From Lactuca virosa (Eukaryota; Streptophyta; Magnoliopsida; Asterales; Asteraceae), in the NCBI GenBank assembly GCA_928212115.1, contig CAKMRJ010005634.1, positions 170,732,671-170,796,670 of the forward strand: a DNA stretch of 64,000 nucleotides, read 5' to 3'. How positions within the stretch are numbered: the first letter of the stretch is position 1; each line of letters opens with the position of its first letter. Positions 10,190 to 21,746 of the stretch are shown in pieces. The notes below the pieces were generated by a model that ran no database searches, had not been told where the DNA came from, and was given only the letters and a program-made list of their open reading frames with translations. Both the position numbers and the translations under genes were made by a program.

Positions 10190-12582
10190 TTAAGGGGAGA
10201 GCCGCCATCAAGGTTGAAGTTTGCGAAAAGAGAAAGTTTGAAGGAACTTCAGGTTCCAACAAGAAGAATAAGTTCTCGAAGTCTGGTTCGAGAAAATTCG
10301 GAGGAGGAGCCGAAGCAAAGTGGTGTGACAAGTGTAAGAAGAAACATGCTGGGAAATGTAGTGAGGAAGTTACTTGTTACAAATATGGAAAGCCTTGGCA
10401 TTATGCCAATGAATGCACCTTTGTTAAGAAAGTTTGTTATGGGTGCAATGAAGAAGGGCACATTTTGAAGGATTGCCCGAAGAAGAAAGATGCAGCAAAG
10501 CCCAATCTTCCACCAAAGACAAAAGCCACAGCTTTCCAAATGACATTGGAAGCTGCAAAGGATGCAACGGATGTTGCTTCAGGTACCTTTCTTGTAAATG
10601 GATTGCCTGCCAATTTATTGTTTGATTCCGGAGCGAATTACTCCTTTATATCACATAAATTTGGTGAAAGACTACCATTGCCTATAGAAAAGCTAGATGA
10701 TGCCCTAATTGTAGAAGTTGCTGGTGGAAAATTCATACATGTTAGCGATTGTATTAGGAATATCGTCATCGACCTGAATGGAAACGAATTCCAAGAAAAG
10801 TTGTTACCCATCGAATTAAATGGTTTCGACATCGTTCTGGGGATGGATTGGTTTAGCGCCAATGATGCCGAAATACTGTGCAAGAAAAAGATAGTAAGGG
10901 TAAACCCGCCTGGAAAAGAGTCGTTTCTGGTATACGGAGATAAGCGCAGAGTAAATTCTAGAATCATTTCCCTAATGAAAGCCAAAATATGTTTATCTAA
11001 AGGATGCTTTTCATACTTGGCATTCGTGATCGATGCTAAGAAGGAGAAAAAGGATATGCAAAGTATACCAGTGGTGTGTGACTATCCGGAAGTTTTTCCT
11101 AAGAATCTTCCTGGATTGCCCCCTGATAGGCAAGTGGAGTTTAGAATAGACTTGTTACCAGGACCAACACCAATAGCAAAAGCCCCATATCGATTAGCGC
11201 CGAAAGAGATGAAGGACCTTATGACGCAACTTCAGGAGTTGTTGGACAACAGTTTCATTAGACCTAGTTCATCACCCTGGGGAGCCCCGGTGTTATTCGT
11301 GAAGAAGAAAGATGGGATCATGAGAATGTGTATAGATTACAGGGATCTGAACAAGGCAACAATAAAGAACAAGTACCCGTTGCCAAGGATTGATGACCTG
11401 TTCGATCAGTTGCAAGGTTCGAGCTATTTCTCGAAGATCGACCTTAGGTTAGGATATCATCAGCTAAAGGTAAGAGAGCAAGATATTGAGAAGACTGCGT
11501 TCAGAACAAGATATGGACACTATGAGTTCTTGGTTATGTCGTTTGGACTAACTAATGCTCCAGCAGCTTTCATGGATTTGATGAACAGGGTTTGTAAACC
11601 ATTCCTAGATAAATACGTGATAGTGTTCATAGATGACATTCTGATTTACTCGAAAATCCAGGAGGAGTATGGCAGACACTTGCGTGAGGTACTAGAAGTA
11701 CTGAAAAAGGAGAAGCTGTATGCAAAGTTCTCCAAATGTGAATTTTGGATTCAAGAAGTCCAATGTTTGGGTCATGTGGTTAACCAAGAAGGGATAATGG
11801 TTGACCCAGCGAAGATTGAAGCTGTGATGAAGTGGGAACAACCTAAAAATCCCACGGAGATCCGAAGCTTTCTAGGATTAGCTGGATATTATCGAATATT
11901 TATCCAAGGCTTTTCTTCGATAGCTGTTCCATTGACAGCTTTGACCCACAAAGGAGCTACTTATACTTGGAATGAGAAGCATAAGGAAGCTTTTGAGAAG
12001 TTAAAGAAGAAAATGTGTGAAGCACCGATTCTTTCTTTACCTGAAGGAGTTGATGACTTCGCAGTTTATAGCGATGCATCTAGAGTTGGGTTAGGTTGTG
12101 TTCTGACCCAAAGGGATAAAGTGATAGCATATGCATCGAGGCAATTGAAAGAACATGAAAAGAACTACCCCACTCATGATCTGGAGTTGGCAGCGGTAGT
12201 ATTTGCCCTAAAGATATGGAGGCATTATCTTTATGGCACAAAGTGCAAAATTTTCACTGATCATAAGAGTCTTTAGTATCTCTTTAATCAGAAAGAATTG
12301 AACATGAGGCAACGACACTGGCTAGAGTTACTCAAGGACTACGACTATGAGATACTTTACCATCCCGGTAAAGCAAATGTTGTTGTTGATGCTCTCAGTC
12401 AGAAGGTAAACCTTGAAAAGAAAAGGCCAAGAGCATTGAGAATTGAAGTTGTCTCGACAATTGTGGAAGGTATAAAGAAAGCTCAAGATGAAGCTTTAGA
12501 GAAAAATGACCGAAAGGAAGAGTTTGGGCAAAACGTTAGTGTTCGGTACAAACAACCAAGGGTTGAAGGTATTCCAAGATAG
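10186..12582 (+). pseudogene. Gypsy A gag-pol: zinc knuckles, protease, RT, RNase H
   Basis: This is the longest coding stretch in the window. In order it shows a damaged zinc knuckle (CYKYGKPWHYANEC, second Cys replaced by Tyr) and an intact one (CYGCNEEGHILKDC). An aspartic protease follows with its DSG site (LLFDSGANYSFIS), then RT with RMCIDYRDLN, FSKIDLRLGYHQ, SFGLTNAP and the catalytic VFIDDIL. RNase H follows (AVYSDASRVGLGCVLTQ). The frame is stopped by TAG at 12274-12276, where the family has Gln, and resumes in the same frame (YLFNQKELNMRQ) to a frameshift at about 12580. Up to that stop all RT catalytic residues look intact, so this is a fairly recently inactivated copy. Confidence 0.95.
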
Positions 12583-13887
12583 GATTTGGGTACCTAAGAT
12601 AGGAGGATTAAGAGATCTTCTGATGGAATAAGCTCACAAGACCATGTACTCGATTCATCCCGGCAGCACGAAAATGTATAGGGATCTGAAACCCTACTAC
12701 TGGTGGCCGACGATGAAGCTTGATGTTGCAAAGTATGTGGTCGAATGTGTGACATGTGCGAGAGTTAAGGCACAACATCAGAAACCGTATGGGATTTTAG
12801 AACCTTTACCTGTACCCATGGGTAAATGGGAAGACATCACTATGGATTTTGTGACTAAACTGCCCAGAACAAAAAGCGGTCACGACATGATTTGGGTGGT
12901 CGTTGATCGATTCACAAAAAGTGCACATTTCATAGCAGCCAATGAGAAGTGGTCTATGGAAAAGCTTGCAAAGGTTTACGTGAAAGAGATAGTGAAAGCA
13001 CATGGTGTTCCCCTGACAATTGTGTCAGATCGCGATAGTCGTTTCACGTCGAGGTTTTGGAGAAGTCTACAAGAGGAATTGGGTACGAAATTGTGTGTAA
13101 GTACAGCATACCATCCGCAAACCGCTGGTCAGAGCGAGCGAAAAATTCAAACGTTGGAGGATATGATAAGAGCATGTACCCTGGAATTCCAAGGTAACTG
13201 GGATGAACATTTACCTCTGGTAGAATTTTCTTATAATAATAGTTTCCACTCAAGCATCAAGATGGCACCTTACCAAGCTTTGTAGGAGAAAAGTGTCGAA
13301 CGTCGTCGTGTTGGCTGGAAGCTGGGGAAAAGCAGTTTATGGGACCTGAAATAGTCCATCAGACTGCTGAAAAGTTGAAACTGATTAGGGAAAGGATGTT
13401 ATCAGCTCAAGATCGTCAAAATAGTTATGCTGACAAGAAAATACAACCGATAACATTCGAAGTTGGAGATTCCGTTTTACTTAAAGTCTCGTCGTGGAAG
13501 GGACTTATAAGATTTGGTAAAAGGGGAAAGTTGAATCCAATGTTTATTGGACCGTTTAAAGTTCTTCAGAGGATCAGGAATCAAGCTTACAAGCTAGAAT
13601 TACCAGAAGAACTAGATGGTATTCATAACACCTTTCATGTGTGTTATTTGAGGAAGTTCACGGGAGATGTACCCGACATAATTTCAATTTCTGAATTAAG
13701 GTTGGATGAAAGCAAGAGGCTAATTGAAGAACCAGAGGCAATCGTTGACCGTAAGACTAAGAAGTTACGATGCAAGATGGTTGATTTAGTGCTTGTGCGA
13801 TGGAAACATACGAATGGGCCAAATCTCACTTGGGAAACGGAGAGTGACATGATGAGTCCCTATCCGCATTTGTTTGCTGATGTGTGA
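12583..13887 (+). pseudogene. Gypsy A integrase with chromodomain, broken in two places
   Basis: After a frameshift and a stop near 12630, integrase reads on from MYSIHPGSTKMYRDLKPYYW. The zinc-binding cysteines CVTCARVK and the D (MDFVTKLP), D (SDRDSRFTS) and E (GQSERKIQTLED) sites are all present. A small deletion with frameshift at about 13280-13340 removes the usual YGRKCR..WAE segment. The last frame (13339-13887) holds the GPY/F region (VSSWKGLIRFGKRGKLNP) and a chromodomain (LVRWKHTNGPNLTWETESDM). The chromodomain places element A among the chromoviruses, probably the Tekay/Del side. Confidence 0.94.
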
Positions 13888-13908
13888 TTCTGGGGACGGA
13901 ATCATCCT

Positions 13909-13920
13909 AAGGGGGACAGA
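13909..13920 (+). other. Polypurine tract of element A
   Basis: AAGGGGGACAGA lies two bases before the LTR start TGTAACGCCC, a typical plus-strand priming site. Confidence 0.85.
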
Positions 13921-13922
13921 AT

Positions 13923-16163
13923 TGTAACGCCCGTGTTTTTAGGCTAGGCATTAATGATGATGTAATAGTCCAGGCCAACCTTTGTAACTTGTTTTAAAAT
14001 AATAAGATGTATTATTTGATTAATATGTGTTTTGTGCTTAATTATTATAATTTAATGAATTAAGGGTAAAAATAAGCGTCGAAAATAAATTTTAGATAAA
14101 GGCGATATCAATGAAGAAAGTTGTAGTGGTTGAAATAAGGATTCCGGAGATATAAAGAATACCGAAATCTGAGTTATAATGAAAAAGTTATGACATGTCG
14201 AAGTTCCGCGACAAAACCGGCCCGGCGCCGAATGACGTAAAAAGTGAGTTTTTGATAAACTACTTTTTATCCTTGGTGATCTAAATGAAAGTCGTAGTAT
14301 TCGTTAAACCGAAAATTTTCATAAAAAGAACGCCCAAATCTGACTTCATATGAGGAATTTATGATTTTTCTAAGTTTCAGCTTAGCAGTAGACAGCTAAA
14401 AACTTGAATTTTAGATCGAGTGATTTTTAGCCGACACAACCTAAATGAGAATCGAAGGTCTCGTCAATAGTAGTACAACGGTAAAAAGGCAGACGAAAAC
14501 GGACGTCGGATGAAGAAGTTATGAATTTTTAACGGATTTTCCTGTCCCAGTCTGTTAAAAATAATAATATTAAAATTAAATCAAAATTAGCCTACAGAGT
14601 CTAAACGAAAGTTGTAGAGCATAATTTTACCTACGCATGCATATAAAGAACATAAAAAACGGAGCCCGTATGCGAAAGTTATGGATTTTTGAAGTTTGGG
14701 ACACAAAAATCGAGAAAAATGCTAAAACCGAGGAATTTCGCATGGTTGGGGTTCGGCCACGTCACCTCGCATGCGAGATGCCCCGTGTCGGATGCGTGTC
14801 GCAGCCACCTCGCACCGAAGGCGCAATCCTCTCCTGATCCGAAGCGTGCCCCGTCCGAGCTTTCGACGCGTGTCGATGACTCCCCTCGCGTTCGAGCGTC
14901 GCTGCTGCTGCCGCGTGTCCCTTCCTTCGGCCGGAGCTCCGAACCTCGCACCTATATAAAACGGGTGCGATATCTCCCGGTTTTGGTTGGAACTTCTCAC
15001 AATTTTAACCTCTAAACCCGATTTCAAGCCACTTTTAATCCCCCGAAGCCCCGGTATCATTTCCAACACCCAAAATACGTTTCGGAGTGCCCGAAGAGCC
15101 CAAGAAATTTATCTTTTCGGTTTGAAGCTCAACCCTCACAAGGCCCAGTATTTTATTAAAGCTCCCGGTTTCATCGGAAACGATCGTTTTAGGAAACGAG
15201 GTGCTGCCCAATTATCGTTGAATCAAGTGAGTGCATAGTCACTTTCATCTTACACATAGATATGAAGTATTTTCTATAAAATACATGCTATGTGTAATTA
15301 TATTGATTGTGTATTTGAGATGACTGTTGAATAGATGTTTTATACAAGTTTTAAACTGTATATGTATTTTTATCTACAAATATGTTGGGTAAAACATGGG
15401 TAGACGAAATAGTTGATGTGTGTTAAAATGATGAGAGGCCTCGATGTTGCTGTTGTTATTGTAGTCATCTAGCGGAGTATAGATGACGACCACAGACCTT
15501 TCCAGACAGTCCAGTGGAACGCTAGCCGGTTCGCAACCTGTAGGTGTTGGTGAACTATATATTCGCTGGTGTACTCTATCCCCCTCATGGTTGCCTTATT
15601 TGACATAAATTGCTGAGGAATCCCTAAAGCAGTGTTGTCACCCCGATGAAAATCCTTAGACTAGGTCCCTTGTGATAGGTGATTAGGGATGTAAAGTGAG
15701 GATAACGGGAATGGGTAATCAGGGTTATTGTTGGTTGATGAAATTAATAAATTTATTTTTGGTTGATGAATTTAATAAATTTATTATTATATGTGGGTTG
15801 AAAACCCTATATGCTCACCAGGCTCCCAAGCCTGACCCACTTAGCTTTTTATATTACAGGTAGTGGACCCCGAGCATAGTCGGATGATGATGAGGGATTT
15901 TTGGATTATAGGTCAGTAGTTGTAAATAACTGTCGTAAGGCTTAATGTATTGTTTATGCTTTTGATCTGTATCGGAACATGACATCCCGAGGTTTTGATA
16001 TAAAATGAAAATATATATTTCTTTAAGAAATGTTTTGGTAAATTTTTATCATGTTTTGTTTTGGGGACAAATTCCGCAACATCTTTTAAAAAGATTACTT
16101 TGATTTTATTTTAAAAGCATAAATTAAATCGGTCTTTTATGGCCGGGAAATTTGGGGATGTCA
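13923..16163 (+). mobile_element. 3' LTR of Gypsy element A (2.2 kb)
   Basis: Starts TGTAACGCCC directly after the polypurine tract. The likely end is GGGGATGTCA at 16163, where C's protease coding resumes. An alternative end at CCGCAACA (16081) fits less well. Contents: four diverged tandem units (about 14090-14700) built on GAAGTTATGAATTTTT; a GC-rich block with the palindrome CTCGCATGCGAG (14766-14777); TATA box CCTATATAAA (14951-14960); a donor-like site AAGTGAGT (G at 15227); and acceptor-like TATTACAG (G at 15859). The partner 5' LTR is missing. Confidence 0.85.
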
Positions 16164-17176
16164 TAGGTACGTTTTTAGTGAACTACTTACATGCCTTGGT
16201 ATTATTTGACTCAAGGGTGAGTCGGTCGTTTGTCTCTCAGACATTTAGTAGGGAGTTCAGTGTGACAATAGGAGAGCTAGAGTGTCCGTTGCGAGTCTCT
16301 ATCGCCAACAAACACGGGGTTTCCGCTTCTTCGATCTATCGGGGTTGCGTGTTGGAGATCTTCGGGGTATCTTTCCCGATAGACTTGATTCTAATTCCCG
16401 TGGGGGATGTGTGTGTGATCGTGGGTATGGAATGGGTTAGTCGCTTCGGTGCCATGATCGACTGTGAGGGTCAGCGGGTGGTAGTTCGAACCCCAAGTGG
16501 GGGAGAATTGATTATCTACGGCGAGGGCACCAGATTAGGATCAGGGTTTTGTTCAGCTGCCATGGCTCGGCAGTACATTCAGCACGGGTGGCAGGTTAGC
16601 TAGCGTATGTGGTGGACACGCGGGCCAGGGATCAGGTCTCAGTTTCAGAGGTTCCAGTGGTCAGGGAGTTCGCTGACATGTTTCTGGAGGAGTTACCTGG
16701 AGTGCCTCCGGAGAGGCAGGTTGAGTTTAGGATCGACCTAGTGCCAGGTGCAGCCCCTATCGCCAAGGCGTCGTACCGATTGGCACCACCAGAGATGCGG
16801 GAGCTGTCATCACAACTGCAGGAGCTGCTGGGCAAGCAGTTCATTCGTCCTAGCATTTCTCCGTGCATAGGGAGCATTGATTCTCTTCGTTAGGAAGAAG
16901 GATGGTTCACACCGATGTGCATTGACTACCGGGAGTTGAATAAGTTGACGGTGAAGAACCGTTATCCACTCCTGAGGATAGATGATCTTTTCGATCAATT
17001 TCAGGGAGCATCTTGGTTCTCCAAGATAGACCTGAGGTCTAGGTACCATCAGGTCAGGGTTAGGGAGGAGGACGTGGAGAAGACCACGTTCCGGACTCGT
17101 TATGGACATTATGAGTTCGTGGTGATGTCGTTTGGGCTCACCAATGCGCCAGCAGTATTTATGGACCTGATGAATC
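16164..17176 (+). pseudogene. Gypsy C protease and N-terminal RT, first fragment
   Basis: Coding resumes as GTFLVNYLHALVLFDSRVSRSF, an aspartic protease whose active-site DSG has become DSR. The later VGMEWVSRFGAMIDC and LIIYGE blocks are preserved. Frameshifts at about 16600 and 16865-16915 separate the RT parts: FADMFLEELPGVPPERQVEFR, then MCIDYRELNKLTVKNRYP, FSKIDLRSRYHQ and SFGLTNAPAVFMDLMN. At 17176 the sequence breaks off and Copia D begins. It resumes after 26389. The 5' LTR, gag and protease start of C lie nowhere in the window. Confidence 0.93.
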
Positions 17177-17968
17177 TGTTGGATTAGGTGTCTAAGCCCA
17201 TAACTATAATTGGTATGTACTTGACCCGATGGTAGCATGGTCCTTTTGGGTTGCCTTCACTGGAGCAATTTGATAGGATGAATATTTGAGAAAGAGGTTA
17301 TTTGTGATTTATTAATATATTATAAGACTAATATATTAATTGAGAAATCATATTATTTAATTGGTATTGATCATGAATTAATTTGGAATTAATTTAGTGA
17401 TCAAAAGAGACTGATTAAATTAATGGGGACTGATTAAGTAAATCAGTAATACATATAGTTTGGGCTAATGATCCATGTTGATTACGATGGACTAATTTTA
17501 TGTGGGAGTCCATGAAGAGTTAGTCCAAAGGGCTTATCATATAGATTATTGCACTAAAGGCCCAAGGAAGTGAATTAGGGCTTACAAGTGAAACCCTAGG
17601 AATTCCACACTATAAATGTAACCCCTAGCATCACCAAAAAGGCCCCTAAGAGTTCCAAGAAGAACCCTAGCCATTTTGTGTGCCTCCTAGCCTCTCTCTC
17701 ATTATCCTCCATTTGCTTATGGTGTTTGTGACTTATTAGAGGAATCACATTTGAGGTGCTAAGCTCTTGAAATACCATGTTCTACAAGCTACATAAAAAG
17801 AGGTATTCATCTAACTAGTTTTTTATGTTGTATATCTCCAATATCATGCTAGCTAGGGTATATGCTTTGGATAATATGAAATTGCATGTATAATTAGAGA
17901 AAACTTAGATCCAATGCATTACGGTTGTATGGGCACCATAGGAGTGTTATACTACCTAAAACCCAACA
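17177..17968 (+). mobile_element. 5' LTR of Copia element D
   Basis: TGTTGGATTAGG to AAACCCAACA, 792 bp, with 7-bp inverted ends. It is followed at once by a tRNA-Met primer site and preceded by target sequence GAATC (17172-17176), which recurs after the other LTR at 26390-26394. It differs from the 3' LTR by roughly 3-5% by eye, plus a CT-repeat length difference. A transcript start is likely near 17610-17700, where CCACACTATAAATG supplies a TATA box. Confidence 0.95.
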
Positions 17969-17969
17969 G

Positions 17970-17981
17970 TGGTATCAGAGC
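17970..17981 (+). other. Primer binding site, initiator tRNA-Met type (element D)
   Basis: TGGTATCAGAGC begins one base after the LTR end. It confirms the plus orientation. Confidence 0.93.
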
Positions 17982-19115
17982 TATGGGTGTTTTCTGTTAT
18001 ATTGATGCATTACTTAATTGTTCAAAGTTGAAAATTTTGAAAAAATTGTTGTCTGATCAGTGGACTCGACGATTCCTATGGACTGACTCGACGAGTCGTG
18101 CATTATACAAGCCAACTCGACGAGTCCAGTATCCGCCTCGACGAGTTGGATCATCAGTTGGCAGTTTTTTCGAGTTTTTTTTGGCCAGTTTTTGGATTAG
18201 GATCATACCACAAACTATTTTAACTTATAAAAATCGTTTTTTATGGTAAGGTAATGATTATATTCATCCAACTAAAAGATAAATTGTCAAATTTTAAGAT
18301 AATTACTAGATTATATGATAAGCTAATTATTTGTATTATTTGATTTGAAATTATCTTTCTATATGAGTAGTATTAGGTCAAATTGGTAAAAGATAAAATT
18401 ATATGATTATTTTATTAGTTTAAAATTTGATATAAATAGTTTTGAAGAGTTACAAAACTTGCCATCAAGTTTTGGAATTCAAAAGGTCTTGAAGAGTTAC
18501 AAAACTTGCCATCAAGTTTTGGAATCCAAAAGGTTATGAAGAGTTTCAAAAACTTGCCCTCAAGTTTTGGAACTTGAAAATTCTTAATTATGAAATATTA
18601 AGTACCAAAACCCTAGTATTTTAAATGTTTAAATACAACCTTTTGGTTTCATAACTTACATTTAGAATTAAAAGTTTTTAATTATGGCTTTGTTGATAAT
18701 TAATTAAAAGATTAATTAAAAGAGTATTAATAAATCCATAATAGAAAGGTTTAATGTTTAGTTGAATTAAAAGATTAAACCTCCTAGTATTTTAAATATT
18801 TAAAATACACCCTTATACTATATAAAATTAAAAGTCTAATATATTATATATATGTATAAGTTAAAAGTCAGTCTTACCGTTAGTAGGCCTCATTCATGAA
18901 GCTGGTCTATAAGGGGTGTTTAAAGAAGCGGCCTGTAAAATGATCGTCATTGGGTATCCACTCTTACCCACCGCACCCTTGACCAGTGGAGGGTCGGTAG
19001 CCGAATGGGTAAGATAGGACACAAACTTTCATTAATAAGTATAATGAAATACAAGTAACTAAATTTTTATAATTTCCCAAATCTTAGTTACTTGGGAAAA
19101 ATATGGATTTGGTGC
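17982..19115 (+). other. Leader of Copia D, first part
   Basis: Non-coding leader. It carries four CTCGACGAGT-like motifs at about 18065-18150, a tandem repeat (18443-18588) and a segment (about 18600-19100) closely matching the leader of Copia E at 38070-38420. The leader is broken at 19116 by solo LTR K. Confidence 0.75.
18443..18588. repeat. Tandem repeat, three copies of about 47 bp
   Basis: Three consecutive units each start GAAGAGTTACAAAACTTGCC or a close variant and end in a TTTTGGAA-type stretch. The third copy is the most diverged. Confidence 0.88.
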
Positions 19116-20507
19116 TGATATGTGCATATTTAGCTATATATTTAGTATAGATTTTCATTATTTATTAGCTAATTATTTACATATTATGGACAAAAGGTAC
19201 TTAATAGTGTTCAAATTGTATTTTCAGTTCAAAAGAGAAGCTCGGAGGTAAAAGGAAGCAGGAGATACGATCGAAAGCTCAGGAACTAAAGAAAGAAGAA
19301 AAATGCTAAAATCCTGAAGCTACTCGACGAGTAGGGACGTCTACTCGACGAGTACATATGAAGATTCGCGAAGCAATACATAAATTCCTCGCCGTATACG
19401 GATTCTTCAAGGGGACTCGACGAGTCGGTTGTCTACTCGACGAGTAGCCCCTGTTTTGAGTTATCTATAAATAGAAGCAACAAACCCGAATGGAGGCTCT
19501 CTCTAGCTTTTGGGAAGCTTACTTGGCGACTAAGGAGACTGCTGGAGATCTGAAGAACATGAGAAGAACCCTAATCCTCGATTCCAAGAAGAATAAGGCA
19601 ATTTAGGTTTAATATTCCACTTTACCTTTGAATAGAACTATGTTAAGTTCGCTTGAATTCGTTTTTGAGTTTTTTTTACTGCAATTATGAACTAAAACCT
19701 TTATCTTCTGTTTAGGGCAGATGATTTTGTGAATATGGATTGATTTTATGGTTAGGATTAATTCTTAATTGGTGATATTGTTTTGTTAAGCTTGTTAAAG
19801 AACCTCATATATTAATAACAACTATCTTCTCTTAATAAATCAGTAATTAAGTTGTATGAACATCTCTTAGTTATTAATTTCATATGATTTACGTGACCAC
19901 GTAGTTATATGTCTAGGAATAACGAATGTGAAACTAGAATTAATTAGAAGATAGGTAAGTTAATACGTGAGCTTGTGTGATACACCATCAACAAGAGGTC
20001 AATTGAATCAGCAATTTAATTAACCATTACAAGTCTTACTTAACCCGAATTAATTAACTAGGGAACTTATTAATTTAGACAATTGGCCACTGCTTGAATT
20101 AATTTGTTTTCTAAGGATTAGCAATAACGAACGTAAACCTAATCATCTCAATCGGTAGCCAATGAAAAGTTAATCCGATACATTCACCATAAAATCAACC
20201 ATAGGATCAAATGATTCGAACCTAGACAGAAGTCCTTTTTATCATTGAATTTAGTTGCAATTTAATTGTTAGCTGCTTAATTAAGTTCTAGTTAAGTTTT
20301 AGTTAAGTTTCTAGTCTTGTAAAACTAGAGAAACCCCTCCCATTCTATTATTTGTTTTAGATAATATTAGTAATTAGTTTAATTTTCGTTCCCTGAGTTC
20401 GATACCCTACTTATTCAACTATACCACAATTGATAGGTCCACTGCCTTTGTGTGTCTAATTCATAATTGAAAAGTAGGATTAAAACTAGTTAGTTTAACA
20501 CACATCA
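19116..20507 (+). mobile_element. Solo LTR K inserted in the leader of Copia D
   Basis: A 1392 bp block runs TGATATGTGC to ACACACATCA and is flanked by identical GGTGC (19111-19115 and 20508-20512). The matching leader of Copia E is continuous across this point, so the block is an insertion. It has four ACTCGACGAGT motifs (19321-19446) just before a TATA box, CTATAAATAG (19464-19473). It has no coding region, primer site or second LTR. The CCCTGAGTTCGATACC-type 3' part recalls Tat/Athila LTRs, but that family call is tentative. Confidence 0.9.
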
Positions 20508-21028
20508 GGTGCTAATCCATGAAATTTCACATTGCACCTTATTGGTCGTTAGTGGAGCGTGTGTGGTTAACCTGCACACTAATTTGGGACTAATGTAGGA
20601 TGGCAATGGGTAGCTCGGAGATTATCATAGATCAATGGAGCGTGTGTGGCTAACCGGCACATTGATTAAGTGATAAATGTCTTCGAGCTTACCAAGCTAA
20701 TTTGTATGGTTATTCACACCTTGTTTGTGATCCTCGGTATCCTAGTCACAAACTTGAAGGGCATAATCGAGATTAAACATGCCACTGAAAAGTTCAATGA
20801 ATCTCAAAGAATCTAGGAATTTCAATGCATTTAAAATCTAATGTTCACTTTCGTTTTTCATGGTGGAAATTGGTAAAACGTCATTTACCTACCTTCAAAT
20901 ATTTTGCAATTGGATTATGGCATCCCTCTTCCGAATTGTAAAATATTGTGTTGGGTCCTAGCCTTAATATTTCATTTGGGTGTTATATTAAGGACTTAAA
21001 TCAATTAACTTGAATTTCTCCCTTGTAG
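20508..21028 (+). other. Leader of Copia D, second part
   Basis: Continues the match to the Copia E leader (38410-38920), including the repeated GTGTGTGGTTAACC-like phrases. It ends in CCTTGTAG just before the gag ATG. Confidence 0.75.
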
Positions 21029-21746
21029 ATGTCTAATTTTGACAACTATGGTCTTCCCGAATCTTTTAAAAATAGCTTCCCTCATGAAGATGATGTTCCA
21101 CGCTTCGATCATGAAAATGAAAATTATTATTCACTTCCTCCACCTCCTCCAGTTATTCTCCCTGACCCACATGTTCGTCGACTTGAAAAGTTCAAGATCA
21201 CTCAAGCCCTATTTCCCTTTTGGCAAGCAAACATAAAGATGGAAAGTCTGTATGTGCTCACGTCTTGTACATAAAGCTGCATATTGATAGGCTGGGAATG
21301 TTGGGTGTCGTGTTCCCAAGGAAGCTGGCTATTGACTTGGTTCTTCATTCACTTCCTAAGTCATATAGTGAGTTTGTTAAAGACTACTATGTGACAGACC
21401 ACGACGTGACCCTTATCGATCTTACTTATTTGCTTATTGTTGCTGCATCGGCAATGATTTGGCGCACTGGTAAAGCAAACTTGATTGGAAGATCTACTTC
21501 CCAAACTTCCATGGACATTGACAATGGTGACATTGGAAGTCCAGAAAAGCTTTCTCTTCCCAATGGAAAGGCATTGGCCAAGGTCAAACCGTTGACCAAA
21601 TGGTAAAGAGAAAGGCTAAGTCTGTGATTGTCCCGTGTACCATTCCAAGAGAGTCTATTTGTTTCTATTTCCAAGAGAAGGGGCATTGGTTGCGAAGCTA
21701 CCCTGACTACCTCAGAGATCTAAGAGATGGTAAAATCAAATTTTAA
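21029..21746 (+). pseudogene. Copia D gag, with small deletion and damaged zinc knuckle
   Basis: The gag starts at ATG 21029 (MSNFDNYGLPESFKNSF). A deletion and frameshift near 21220-21270 move it to a second frame with the Copia gag (UBN2-type) motif DRLGMLGVVFPRKLAIDLVL. LPKSYSEFVKDYY and TLIDLTYLLIVAASAM follow. After one more frameshift at about 21600 the zinc knuckle appears as CFYFQEKGHWLRSYPDYL. Its second and last cysteines are lost (F and Y). This is the best preserved coding part of D. Beyond it no protease, integrase or RT can be read. Confidence 0.88.

Noticed and set aside
14637..15238. Several open frames of 60-115 codons on both strands in a GC-rich stretch
   Set aside because: They lie inside LTR A around its TATA box. 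High GC lowers stop frequency, and Arg/Ser-rich translations on both strands show no family features.
16081..16081. LTR A ending at CCGCAACA
   Set aside because: The following 80 bases look like LTR end sequence, and C's protease coding resumes right after GGGGATGTCA at 16163. The later end explains more, though the earlier one is not excluded.
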